A stretch of 5,665 nt of DNA from Anaerolineae bacterium (GTDB lineage Bacteria > Chloroflexota > Anaerolineae > JAFGEY01), in the NCBI GenBank assembly GCA_016929205.1, contig JAFGJF010000690.1, forward strand, positions 1 to 5,665. Direction: 5' to 3'. Numbering within the stretch: the stretch's first letter is position 1; each line of letters opens with the position of its first letter. The translations under genes were made by a program, and so were the position numbers. The notes beneath the pieces were generated by a model, which saw only the letters and a list, made by a program, of their open reading frames with translations, was not told the DNA's origin and did not search any database. Of this stretch, positions 1 to 5,665 are shown one piece after another.

Positions 1-1317
1 ATGGCCCTGGGCGCGGCAGACGATGAGGCGCTCGCCGCCATCGTCGGCGAGGCGATCGCCCGCGAGGCACGTTACGTGGGTATCAACTGGGTGCTCAACC
101 CGGTGATCGACCTCAACTATAACCCCAACAACCCCATCACCAACACCCGTTCGATGGGTGACCGCCCCGATCGGGTATGCCGGTTGGCTCCGGCCTGGAT
201 CAAAGCGCTGCAAACGCACGGCGTTGCCGCTACAGCCAAGCACTTCCCCGGAGACGGCATGGACGACCGCGACCAGCACCTGGTCAGTACGGTCAACAAT
301 CTGCCCTTCGCGCAGTGGATGGAGACCTATGGACAGGTCTGGAAGGCGGCGATCGACGCCGGGGTGTGGACAATCATGCCCGGTCACATCTCACTGCCCG
401 ACTACCAGGGCTATGCCGACGATCCGGAGGCGGCGCCACCGGCGACCGTCAGCCGCCGGCTGCTCACCGATCTCTTGCGCGGCGAGCTCGGTTTTGAAGG
501 CCTGATCGTCTCCGACAGCACGAGCATGGTCGGACTGACCTCGCGGGTCGCACCGAAAGAGCGCGCCGTGGCGGCGATCGAGGCGGGGATCGACGTCTAT
601 CTGAACGCGGACCCAGAAGTGGATTATCCGGCGCTGCTGCAGGCGGTAGCCAAGGGCCGGCTCTCGGAGGAGCGAATCCGCGAATCCGCGCGCCGCGTGC
701 TCGAGCTCAAGGCGCGCCTCAATCTGTTTGTCGACCCCTTTGGACCCGAGCCAACCGAAGTGGAGCGCGCAGACTTTAAGGAGGCCGCGCAGGTCATCGC
801 GGACAAGAGCATCACCCTGCTGCGCGGCGGCGAGCGGCTCCCCGTCCAGTTAGCGCCGGGGGCCAGGGTGCTGACCATCACCGTGAGCGCCGTCCAGCCC
901 AATCCTATGCGGCGGGGCACCGATCTGACCGTTTTTGACGACGAGCTGCGCCAGCGCGGCTACACCGTCGAAGCCCTGGTCAACCCCCGCACCGATGAGG
1001 TGCGAGAGGCGGCACAGCAGCACGACGCCGTCTTTGTTGGCATCGATATCCCGCCGGGAACCAGGACCCCTGGCTTTGGCACCTGGGGCTGGCGATCCCT
1101 CTTTATGGAGCACCCGCAGGTGTGCTACACCCTCTTTGGCAACCCGTACGTCGCCCACGAGCTCCCCCACATCCCGGTCCTGCTCGCTACCTACGGCGGC
1201 AGCCCCGAGTTGCAGCGCGCGGCGGTCAAGGTCTGGCTAGGCGAGATGGAAGCACAGGGCTCACCGCCCGTCTGCCTGCCAAAGGTGCGGATCGGCACGC
1301 TGCCCAACACGGACTGA
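1..1317 (+). CDS. Glycoside hydrolase family 3 protein, beta-N-acetylhexosaminidase-like (5' end outside window)
   Basis: Hydrolyses terminal beta-linked sugars from oligosaccharides, by family knowledge; the exact substrate is not readable. The 438 visible residues begin inside the (beta/alpha)8 barrel: an N-terminal piece of some 60-80 residues is expected upstream, so the ATG at base 1 is probably an internal Met. Seen: the family motif KHFPGDG at 80-86, followed by D91-x-H93, which matches the Asp-His acid/base dyad of NagZ-type GH3 enzymes, and the nucleophile motif IVSDS with D172. Residues about 260-430 form a C-terminal alpha/beta domain of GH3_C type (ADKSITLLR at 268-275, FGNPY at 379-383, ATYGGSPELQRAAVKVWLGE near 396-415). 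NagZ usually has PGHG; PGDG here looks like a subfamily variant, not damage. The gene ends 12 bases before a strong inverted repeat and probably leads a carbohydrate-use cluster. Family is secure, specificity is not. Confidence 0.93.
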   Translation: MALGAADDEALAAIVGEAIAREARYVGINWVLNPVIDLNYNPNNPITNTRSMGDRPDRVCRLAPAWIKALQTHGVAATAKHFPGDGMDDRDQHLVSTVNNLPFAQWMETYGQVWKAAIDAGVWTIMPGHISLPDYQGYADDPEAAPPATVSRRLLTDLLRGELGFEGLIVSDSTSMVGLTSRVAPKERAVAAIEAGIDVYLNADPEVDYPALLQAVAKGRLSEERIRESARRVLELKARLNLFVDPFGPEPTEVERADFKEAAQVIADKSITLLRGGERLPVQLAPGARVLTITVSAVQPNPMRRGTDLTVFDDELRQRGYTVEALVNPRTDEVREAAQQHDAVFVGIDIPPGTRTPGFGTWGWRSLFMEHPQVCYTLFGNPYVAHELPHIPVLLATYGGSPELQRAAVKVWLGEMEAQGSPPVCLPKVRIGTLPNTD

Positions 1318-1329
1318 CACATCGTCATC

Positions 1330-1369
1330 CCAGACCCTAAGGGTTTCACACCAAACCCTTAGGGTCTGG
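1330..1369. repeat. Perfect 17-bp inverted repeat, 6-base loop, between GH3 gene and esterase remnant
   Basis: The left arm CCAGACCCTAAGGGTTT (1330-1346) and the right arm AAACCCTTAGGGTCTGG (1353-1369) are exact reverse complements around the loop CACACC. Each arm is itself a near-palindrome centred on ACCCT-N-AGGGT, so the site can fold as one long hairpin or two short ones. No T-run follows (CTAAACATG), which argues against a classical intrinsic terminator for the + strand. It starts 12 bases after the GH3 stop and ends 11 bases before a ribosome binding site. It could be a dispersed intergenic palindrome (REP-like), an mRNA-processing or stabilising hairpin, or a regulator binding site. 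The inverted repeat is certain, its role is not. Confidence 0.9.
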
Positions 1370-1380
1370 CTAAACATGAC

Positions 1381-1386
1381 AAGGAG
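1381..1386 (+). promoter_or_regulatory. Ribosome binding site of the collapsed esterase gene
   Basis: AAGGAG lies six bases before the ATG at 1393. The strong site fixes the original start of the broken hydrolase gene and shows that its 5' end has not decayed. Confidence 0.75.
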
Positions 1387-1392
1387 ATCAAT

Positions 1393-1777
1393 ATGGATCC
1401 GCGCTGGCAAAACCTGCCGCACACCGATACCGAATTTGTTCCCACGGGATATCCCAGCCGCGAAGCCTGGGAAGCAAAACACGCCCAGCTCAGAAATCGG
1501 CGGATCGCTTTTCCGCCCCATCGATCCCAAACCCAAAAGCCATCCCGGTATCATCAGCCCCCACGGTCACGCACAGCAGGGACGGCTCGGCGAAAGCGAG
1601 GCAGCTTCTTACCAGGCGCGCGGTCTCACCCTGGCTCGAATCGGCTGCACCGCATTTATGTGGGACATGATCGATTACAACGACAGCGCACGGCATCTTG
1701 CCGGCAGCTATGAAAACGAGACGTATGCCGTCGTCCATCGTGCGCCCTGGGCTCACGGACAGGACGAAAGGAGATGA
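1393..1777 (+). pseudogene. Collapsed alpha/beta hydrolase (acetylxylan-esterase-like), internal deletion and frameshift
   Basis: Frame 1 from the ATG at 1393 reads DPRWQNLPHTDTEFVPTGYP and continues SREAWEAKHAQLR to about base 1494; this is the characteristic N-terminus of large bacterial alpha/beta hydrolases annotated as acetylxylan esterase or prolyl-oligopeptidase-like. From about 1502 the homology continues one frame over: SLFRPIDPKPKSHPGIISPH, then GHAQQGRLGE, and near 1660-1700 FMWDMIDYNDSARHL, matching the family's NLYRP, PHGH and YDMVGYNDS segments. About 55 residues expected between the two blocks are absent. After YNDS the expected LWGxSLxGLQ, the GESGG nucleophile elbow and the rest of the catalytic domain are missing; a 25-residue tail of unknown origin (AGSYENETYAVVHRAPWAHG and five more) ends at TGA 1775-1777. 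It cannot encode an active esterase. Intact relatives would deacetylate plant polysaccharides or oligosaccharides, which suits the neighbours. The family call rests on remembered family patterns, not on a search. Confidence 0.8.
1767..1773 (+). promoter_or_regulatory. Ribosome binding site of the beta-helix gene
   Basis: AAAGGAG lies ten bases before the ATG at 1784 and overlaps the last codons of the esterase remnant. This supports the chosen start and shows that the beta-helix gene sat directly downstream in the same transcript. Confidence 0.7.
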
Positions 1778-1783
1778 TTTAGG

Positions 1784-3280
1784 ATGAGCGATTTCAAAGA
1801 CGGCTGGGTCAACTATGAGGCTTTCGGCGCGCAAGGAGACGGCGTCACCGACGATATGCCCGCGATCTGCGAGGCACACGACTATGCGAATGCACACCGG
1901 CTGGGCGTCAAGACGGCGCCCGGCGCGATCTATTATATTGGCAGCCAACCGCTGACCGCCGTGATCACGACCGATACCGACTGGAACACGTCACGTTTTA
2001 CCATTGACGACACACATGTTGAGGAGAACAAAAAGCCGACATTTGAAGTGCGATCGCTGCTGGCGCCCGAGGAACTGCAGATCGAGCGGCTCACGCGGGA
2101 CCAGAGACAGGTGGATGCACGACTGGAACACGACTGCCACGTCCTGGTAGAGAACGACAACAAGAGGCTGTACATTCGACGGGGTCTCAACCAAAACCAG
2201 GGCGTGCCTCAACACGACTGCTTTGTGCTCAATCGCGATGGTACGGTGGCCTCGCCCATCGACTGGGATTACGATGAAATCACCCGGATCGAGGCGCGGC
2301 CGATCGACGACACCCCGCTCGTTCTGCGCGGCGGCGTTTTCACCACGTTCGCCAACCGCATGAAGCAAGAGATCGGCTACAACTATTGGTCCAGGAATAT
2401 CGCAATCTCGCGCTCAAACACCGAGGTCGACGGGCTGACCCACTATGTCGTCGGTGAGACTGCGGTGGGGCACCCTTACTCTGGCTTTATCAACGTTCAC
2501 CAGTGCGCCAACATCACGCTGCGCAACTGCTTTGCTACAGGCCACAAGATCTATTCGACCCTTGGAGCAGCCGGCAAGCCGGTCAACATGGGCTCGTACG
2601 ACTATAGCGCGAACAATGTGGTAAATTTCCACATGATCCACTGCACGATGAACCACATCGCCGATCGCACGCGCTGGGGTGTGATCGGGTCAAACTTTGG
2701 CAAAAACATCCTGCTGGAGGACTGCGTTCTCTCCAGGATGGACACACATATGGGGGTCTCGGGTACCTATGCGATCCGACGTTGTACACTGGGCTGGATG
2801 GGCCTAAACGCCATCGGCCGTGGCACGCTGAGGGTTGAGGATTCCACCCTGTACGGCAACGCACTGGTCAGTTTCCGCCAGGACTATGGAAGCACGTGGG
2901 AGGGCGACCTCGTCATCCGCAACTGCCGCTGGATCCCGGCGTGCGGAGAGAGATGCGTGCCGCACATGATCAACGTGCGCAACGACGGCATGCACGATTT
3001 CGGCTACCCCTGCTCGATGCCCAGGGAAGTCACAATTGACGGGCTGTTCGTTGACGACTCGAATCACCCCGAGGATTACCAGGGCATATATTTTTTTGCG
3101 GACCCCGACGACGTGCACGACGGTGTGAAGAATATCACGCCGACCGTGGAACGGCCCTTCCCCTACGAGGTGTGCAAAAAGGTCAGGGTTCGGGGTCTGA
3201 CGACAGCCAGCGGCAAAAAGCCGCGGCTCTCCCCGAATGAAAGAATCAGCGCCAATATGGTCGTAATCACAGAGGATTGA
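1784..3280 (+). CDS. Right-handed parallel beta-helix protein, pectate-lyase-like superfamily
   Basis: A 498-residue protein of the pectin-lyase-like fold. Residues 9-40 (VNYEAFGAQGDGVTDD then MPAICEAHDYANAH) match the start of the rhamnogalacturonase/epimerase-type pectate lyase domain, where the FGAxGDGxTDD signature forms the first turn. From about 205 on there are repeated beta-helix rungs, many with an Asn or Cys near the turn: NIAISRSNTEV (205), NITLRNCFATG (243), NVVNFHMIHCTM (278), NILLEDCVLS (308), GTLRVEDSTLYGN (347), GDLVIRNCRW (374), EVTIDGLFVDD (415), KVRVRGLTT (466). Residues 80-180 are an irregular insert rich in charged residues. There is no signal peptide, so a cytoplasmic role on imported oligosaccharides is likely. 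Such proteins may be lyases, hydrolases or epimerases; no catalytic residues can be assigned by eye. A T7 run at 3091-3097 sits in frame (IYFFAD). The fold is well supported, the activity is unknown. Confidence 0.87.
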   Translation: MSDFKDGWVNYEAFGAQGDGVTDDMPAICEAHDYANAHRLGVKTAPGAIYYIGSQPLTAVITTDTDWNTSRFTIDDTHVEENKKPTFEVRSLLAPEELQIERLTRDQRQVDARLEHDCHVLVENDNKRLYIRRGLNQNQGVPQHDCFVLNRDGTVASPIDWDYDEITRIEARPIDDTPLVLRGGVFTTFANRMKQEIGYNYWSRNIAISRSNTEVDGLTHYVVGETAVGHPYSGFINVHQCANITLRNCFATGHKIYSTLGAAGKPVNMGSYDYSANNVVNFHMIHCTMNHIADRTRWGVIGSNFGKNILLEDCVLSRMDTHMGVSGTYAIRRCTLGWMGLNAIGRGTLRVEDSTLYGNALVSFRQDYGSTWEGDLVIRNCRWIPACGERCVPHMINVRNDGMHDFGYPCSMPREVTIDGLFVDDSNHPEDYQGIYFFADPDDVHDGVKNITPTVERPFPYEVCKKVRVRGLTTASGKKPRLSPNERISANMVVITED

Positions 3281-3519
3281 CCAAGGAGAATGCCCGTGAA
3301 AGCGATCGTCGAGAAGGTCCGTCATTTCCACACGATAACGACCTGGGCAAGTTGTTCAAACCGGCTGTGGACGAATTCTATGCACTGCGCGGCTGGGAGA
3401 CTGAAACGGGTTGGCCTACCCGAGAGCGCCTGGACGAGCTCGGTATGGAGGATGCCTACGAGCCTACGATCGAGGGAGCATTGAGAACCCGAGAACAGTC
3501 CAAGCAAATCGTCGTGTGA
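3277..3519 (+). pseudogene. Remnant of an aldehyde:ferredoxin oxidoreductase-like gene (C-terminal tail only)
   Basis: From about 3331 frame 1 reads DLGKLFKPAVDEFYALRGWE, then TETGWPTRERLDELGMED, up to TGA 3517-3519. This closely follows the last 40-60 residues of tungsten-dependent aldehyde:ferredoxin oxidoreductases, whose C-termini typically carry FYxLRGWDxxTGxPTRExLxELGL. Those enzymes are about 600 residues long; the tungstopterin- and FeS-binding domains are entirely missing. This frame opens only with TTG at 3277, overlapping the stop of the beta-helix gene. A strong AAGGAG at 3283-3288 instead points to GTG 3296 in frame 2 (MKAIVEKVRHFH), which then runs out of frame with the tail. 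The join is probably near 3325-3335. The frame-2 start does not look like an oxidoreductase N-terminus, so the ends may come from two different genes. A short real protein from the open frame cannot be excluded but is unlikely. Confidence 0.72.
3283..3288 (+). promoter_or_regulatory. Ribosome binding site of a lost gene
   Basis: AAGGAG ends seven bases before GTG 3296, and one base before an ATG at 3290 in the same frame, which is too close to be served. It lies three bases after the beta-helix stop, typical operon spacing, and marks the 5' end of a gene whose body has been removed. Confidence 0.6.
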
Positions 3520-3553
3520 GCCTGTGCACGAAACCTATTATATCAATTGTATA

Positions 3554-3560
3554 CGGAGGG
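3554..3560 (+). promoter_or_regulatory. Ribosome binding site that fixes the isomerase start
   Basis: CGGAGGG lies five bases before the ATG at 3566. An upstream in-frame ATG at 3524 has no such site and would add 14 residues (MHETYYINCIRREQ) that do not belong to the TIM-barrel fold. Confidence 0.75.
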
Positions 3561-3565
3561 AACAG

Positions 3566-4405
3566 ATGAACGTAGGTGTAACAACACGGAGTTTTCCAGA
3601 ACTGACAAACGCCCAAACGGCTGATTTTATGGCCGAAAACGGGCTCACGCCGACTGAGTTGTGCTTTTCCCAGACAGACTCGAAATATTGGGTCTACAAC
3701 GGTCGCAGCGACCTTTCAGAGATGACGAACGACAGGAGCCGCAAGATTGTCGAGCGTTACAGGAGCCGGGGCATTGACGTGGTCGCCCTCGGGGTCTTTA
3801 CCAATCTCATTGCGCCTGACGGCGCGGAACGCGCCGCGAACCTGGCCTATTACGAACGCATGATGCAGATTGCGGCTCTGAACGGGATTCCATGTGTGCC
3901 CACAGAGTGCGGCTTTATCCCGGGAAGGCGGGGCATTGACGCCGACAGATACGAAGAAGCATTCGCGATCCTGGTGGACAGCCTGAACAGGTTGGCGGAG
4001 AAAGCCGAAGAGTACGATGTGGAAATCGCGCTGGAGGCGTGCGTGCTCGATGTCGTGCCCAGCGCCAAGCGGGCGGCCGATCTGCTGGCGCAGGTTGGCT
4101 CGGAACGGATCAAAATCCTGCTGGATCCGGCGAACCTGATCGCCAACAGTTCCGAGGAAGATATGTTTCGCTACCTGGCCCCACATATCGCCTTCTTTCA
4201 CGGCAAGGACCGCAAGCTGAACGACGCGAGAGGCAGGTTAGTGGGCGACGGCGACATCGACTGGCCTCTCTTCCTCAGCCTGTACCACCGTTACAACGAG
4301 GGAGCGCCGTTTATCCTCGAGTACGTGAATGCCAGCAACGTTTGCGAAATACGCGACCGGGTCCTACAGGCCGACCGCGCATCGTGCACCGGCGAGACAT
4401 CCTGA
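3566..4405 (+). CDS. Sugar phosphate isomerase/epimerase (xylose-isomerase-like TIM barrel)
   Basis: A 279-residue cytoplasmic protein of the AP-endonuclease-2 / xylose-isomerase-like TIM-barrel superfamily, which interconverts keto- and aldo-sugars or epimerises them with a divalent metal. It starts directly on the first strand (MNVGVTTRSF). The metal-ligand pattern of the family is visible: E157 in IALEACVLD, D187 in LLDPANL, H212 in FFHGKDRK and E252 in FILEYV. GDGDIDWPLF at 227-236 is the usual glycine-rich loop before the last helix. The second helper residue of the Asp-x-x-His pair is Asn (D187-P-A-N190), common in this broad family. Length is normal and the frame is clean. The start at 3566 was chosen for its ribosome binding site. 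The gene follows the oxidoreductase remnant by 46 bases and precedes a fragment of a second epimerase by 40, so it was probably one of two tandem paralogues. Substrate cannot be read from sequence. Confidence 0.92.
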   Translation: MNVGVTTRSFPELTNAQTADFMAENGLTPTELCFSQTDSKYWVYNGRSDLSEMTNDRSRKIVERYRSRGIDVVALGVFTNLIAPDGAERAANLAYYERMMQIAALNGIPCVPTECGFIPGRRGIDADRYEEAFAILVDSLNRLAEKAEEYDVEIALEACVLDVVPSAKRAADLLAQVGSERIKILLDPANLIANSSEEDMFRYLAPHIAFFHGKDRKLNDARGRLVGDGDIDWPLFLSLYHRYNEGAPFILEYVNASNVCEIRDRVLQADRASCTGETS

Positions 4406-4434
4406 GTAACTGACCACAACGGCGGCTAAGCAAC

Positions 4435-4440
4435 GGGGGA
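4435..4440 (+). promoter_or_regulatory. Ribosome binding site before the second epimerase remnant
   Basis: GGGGGA lies five bases before the ATG at 4446 (GGGGGATCAAGATG), 29 bases after the intact epimerase stop. The ATG opens a frame that gives no recognisable protein and stops at 4554-4556, while the homologous sequence begins one base later in frame 1. Confidence 0.5.
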
Positions 4441-4445
4441 TCAAG

Positions 4446-4608
4446 ATGGTTTCGAGGCGTGTTGGACTATCGTCACTACATCGGTCTCCTGAACGACGCA
4501 GATTTTACGGGTTCCATTCTGCTCCATGGTCTTGGCGAAGACCAGGTGGACAATAGGTTTTGCCGCCGCCGCATTGTTGGCCGGGTCGCTTTCCTGGTCT
4601 ATAATTAA
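4446..4608 (+). pseudogene. 3' remnant of a second sugar phosphate isomerase/epimerase
   Basis: Frame 1 from 4447 reads WFRGVLDYRHYIGLLNDADF, then TGSILLHGLGEDQVDN, to about 4554. This is the last strand-helix unit of xylose-isomerase-like TIM barrels, whose C-termini commonly show G-x-LDY-x-x-Y-x-x-LL, a G/TG-x-L-I/L-LHGL segment and EDQV. Some 240 upstream residues, including all metal ligands, are gone. The only start with a ribosome binding site (ATG 4446) is out of frame by one base. After about 4555 similarity fades; frame 1 stops at TAA 4606-4608. It is a different sequence from the end of the intact neighbour (FILEYVNASNV), so it comes from a paralogue and not from a simple duplication of that gene's end. 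No function is expected. Confidence 0.72.
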
Positions 4609-4741
4609 AACCGGCTACATTGCTATCAACAAGACCTTTGTTGAACGTAAACCACGCACCTACGTCGCCGCTACCTCCGCGGGGCGAGAAGCCTTCAAGG
4701 AACATATCGCGGCACTCGAATCAATCCTGAAAGGCAAGTGA
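4526..4741 (+). pseudogene. 3' remnant of a winged-helix transcriptional regulator
   Basis: Frame 2 encodes, from about 4610 to TGA 4739-4741, GYIAINKTFVERKPRTYVAA then TSAGREAFKEHIAALESILK. This is the wing and C-terminal helix of small MarR/ArsR-like winged-helix regulators (HTH_34 type, usually 90-110 residues), with the usual GYI-x-I-x-KTF, RKPRT and T-x-AGR-x-AF-x-x-H blocks. The preceding SLSWSIIKT (residues 21-29 of the open frame) may be a shortened recognition-helix segment, where relatives have LS-x-H-L-x-K-LE-x-AGY. The N-terminal helices are missing; the upstream part of the frame overlaps the epimerase remnant in another frame. The ATG at 4526 has no ribosome binding site, so I treat this as a broken gene. 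A short expressed peptide with a hydrophobic N-terminus (FAAAALLAG) remains possible. It ends six bases before the glycosyltransferase start. Confidence 0.72.
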
Positions 4742-4747
4742 GATAAC

Positions 4748-5665
4748 ATGGAAACAAAAGACTCTTACTCATTTCCACTGTACCATCGCGCTGGACAGAT
4801 GGCTCGACCCATCATTGCCTCGCGATACTGGATCGTCATCGTCTTGATCGTTGCTATCCTCTTGTATGCCCCCTTTCTGTTTTCCGGCTTTTTTCAAGAC
4901 GATTATGGTTTCCGTCTTCAGTTCTCGCCGGACATCTTTGAAAAGGGCAACGTGCCGGCAGAGGTCATGCGGAATGGCCCCCTGAATTTGTATGGCTTTT
5001 CGTGGGATTCGTCAGTACGCTTTCGCATTGGGCAAGACAAGGGTTTCACCCCGTGGTGGGCATCAGACCAAATAAAGACCAATTTCTTCCGGCCCTTATC
5101 CTCGCTGACGCTAGCCTTTGACTACAGCCTGTGGCCGGACACGCCTCTGCTGATGCACATTCACAGCCTGCTATGGTTCTGCTTGCTGATCCTTCTGACC
5201 TACCAATTGTATCGAAGCGTATCCGGCAGCGCCGTCGTGGCCGGGATCAGCATCCTGCTGCTCGTTGTGGACGACGTGTTTACAGGCCCGGTGGGCTGGA
5301 TCAGCAACCGGCACGCCGTGATTGCTATCGTCTTCTGCGTGCTGTGTGTGTGGCTGTACCATCAGGGGGTATCGAAGCAGAAATGGTCTTATATCGCCGG
5401 TGCGTGTGGCATGTACGTGCTGGCCCTGCTGGCCTCCGAAATGGGACTGGTCACCTTTGCCTATCTCTTCGCCTATCTGTTGGTATTGGACCGCGACAAA
5501 TGGCTGGGCAGGGTCAAACGGATCGTCCCATTTGTCCTGATTACGGTGGTCTGGCGATTGGTGTATACAGGGTTGGGCTATGGGGCCAGTGGAACGCTCC
5601 TCTACATCGATCCGATCCTGAACCCGGTCGATTTCATCACGCAGATGCTCACTCGCTTCCCAGTG
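4748..5665 (+). CDS. Multi-spanning membrane protein, GT-C-fold glycosyltransferase-like (3' end outside window)
   Basis: The frame is open from ATG 4748 to the window end (306 residues). Hydrophobic spans are visible at about 27-45, 135-153, 161-175, 186-205, 216-246 and 259-276, separated by short polar loops. Directly after the first span comes GFFQDDYGFR (47-56): an acidic pair in the first external loop is the hallmark of lipid-phosphate-dependent GT-C glycosyltransferases (PMT/ArnT-like). FFRPLSSLTLAFDYSLW (113-129) before the second span also fits this group, as do the NRHA (187-190) and SEMGL (230-234) loops. By family knowledge such proteins move a sugar from a polyprenyl-phosphate donor at the outer face of the membrane; donor and acceptor are unknown here. 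The start has no clear ribosome binding site; Met18 (4799) is an alternative. The gene looks unrelated to the catabolic genes upstream and may mark the edge of the island. Confidence 0.75.
   Translation, partial: METKDSYSFPLYHRAGQMARPIIASRYWIVIVLIVAILLYAPFLFSGFFQDDYGFRLQFSPDIFEKGNVPAEVMRNGPLNLYGFSWDSSVRFRIGQDKGFTPWWASDQIKTNFFRPLSSLTLAFDYSLWPDTPLLMHIHSLLWFCLLILLTYQLYRSVSGSAVVAGISILLLVVDDVFTGPVGWISNRHAVIAIVFCVLCVWLYHQGVSKQKWSYIAGACGMYVLALLASEMGLVTFAYLFAYLLVLDRDKWLGRVKRIVPFVLITVVWRLVYTGLGYGASGTLLYIDPILNPVDFITQMLTRFPV

Noticed and set aside
1330..1369. Intrinsic terminator for the GH3 gene
   Set aside because: The stem is strong but no run of T follows on the + strand, and on the minus strand the downstream sequence (GGATGACGAT) has no T-run either; kept as an inverted repeat of unknown role.
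1490..1948. Open frame of 152 codons on the minus strand across the esterase remnant and the start of the beta-helix gene
   Set aside because: It lies opposite two better-supported coding stretches, shows no recognisable motif, and is explained by GC-rich codon bias on the other strand.
3091..3097. T7 homopolymer in the beta-helix gene as a phase-variable or slippage site
   Set aside because: The frame is intact through it and encodes a plausible Tyr-Phe-Phe strand; one short run is not enough to propose phase variation.
2804..3331. Open frame of 175 codons on the minus strand inside the beta-helix gene
   Set aside because: It is fully antisense to a well-supported protein and has no recognisable domain.
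3536..3541. TATTAT as a -10 promoter element for the epimerase
   Set aside because: The region is AT-rich for this window, but no -35-like hexamer is found about 17 bases upstream (GTCGTG there), and the gene can be served by read-through from upstream.
3524..3565. Longer N-terminus of the epimerase from ATG 3524
   Set aside because: No ribosome binding site precedes it and the extra 14 residues do not fit the fold; the GGAGG-preceded ATG at 3566 is preferred.

Overview
This 5.7-kb window is a GC-rich bacterial segment with every recognisable gene on the + strand. It has the look of a plant-polysaccharide or sugar-acid catabolism island. The gene families, and an intergenic palindrome built on ACCCTAAGGGT, recall Anaerolineae and related Chloroflexota. 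That assignment is an impression; no marker gene is present.

Layout: (1) 1-1317 is the 3' part of a glycoside hydrolase family 3 enzyme of the N-acetylhexosaminidase-like type, cut by the window edge. (2) 1330-1369 is a perfect 17-bp inverted repeat. (3) 1393-1777 is a collapsed alpha/beta-hydrolase (acetylxylan-esterase-like) gene with an intact ribosome binding site and N-terminus, an internal deletion with frame change, and no catalytic C-terminal half. (4) 1784-3280 is an intact right-handed parallel beta-helix (pectate-lyase-like) protein. (5) 3277-3519 is a remnant keeping only the C-terminal tail of an aldehyde:ferredoxin-oxidoreductase-like protein. (6) 3566-4405 is an intact sugar phosphate isomerase/epimerase (xylose-isomerase-like TIM barrel). 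(7) 4446-4741 is a patchwork of two more 3' remnants, the end of a second TIM-barrel epimerase followed in another frame by the end of a winged-helix regulator. (8) 4748 to the window end is a multi-membrane-spanning GT-C-like glycosyltransferase, open at the right edge.

The intact genes suggest a pathway that cleaves and de-esterifies a plant or microbial glycan (GH3, esterase remnant, beta-helix protein) and then isomerises the released sugar inside the cell (TIM barrel). No signal peptide is visible on the complete proteins, so they would act on imported oligosaccharides. The striking point is that intact genes alternate with genes that have lost most of their interior while keeping their ribosome binding site or their stop codon. 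This fits either serial deletion in a decaying locus or deletions introduced during sequence assembly. I see no CRISPR array, tRNA, rRNA, insertion sequence or convincing new multi-gene system here.
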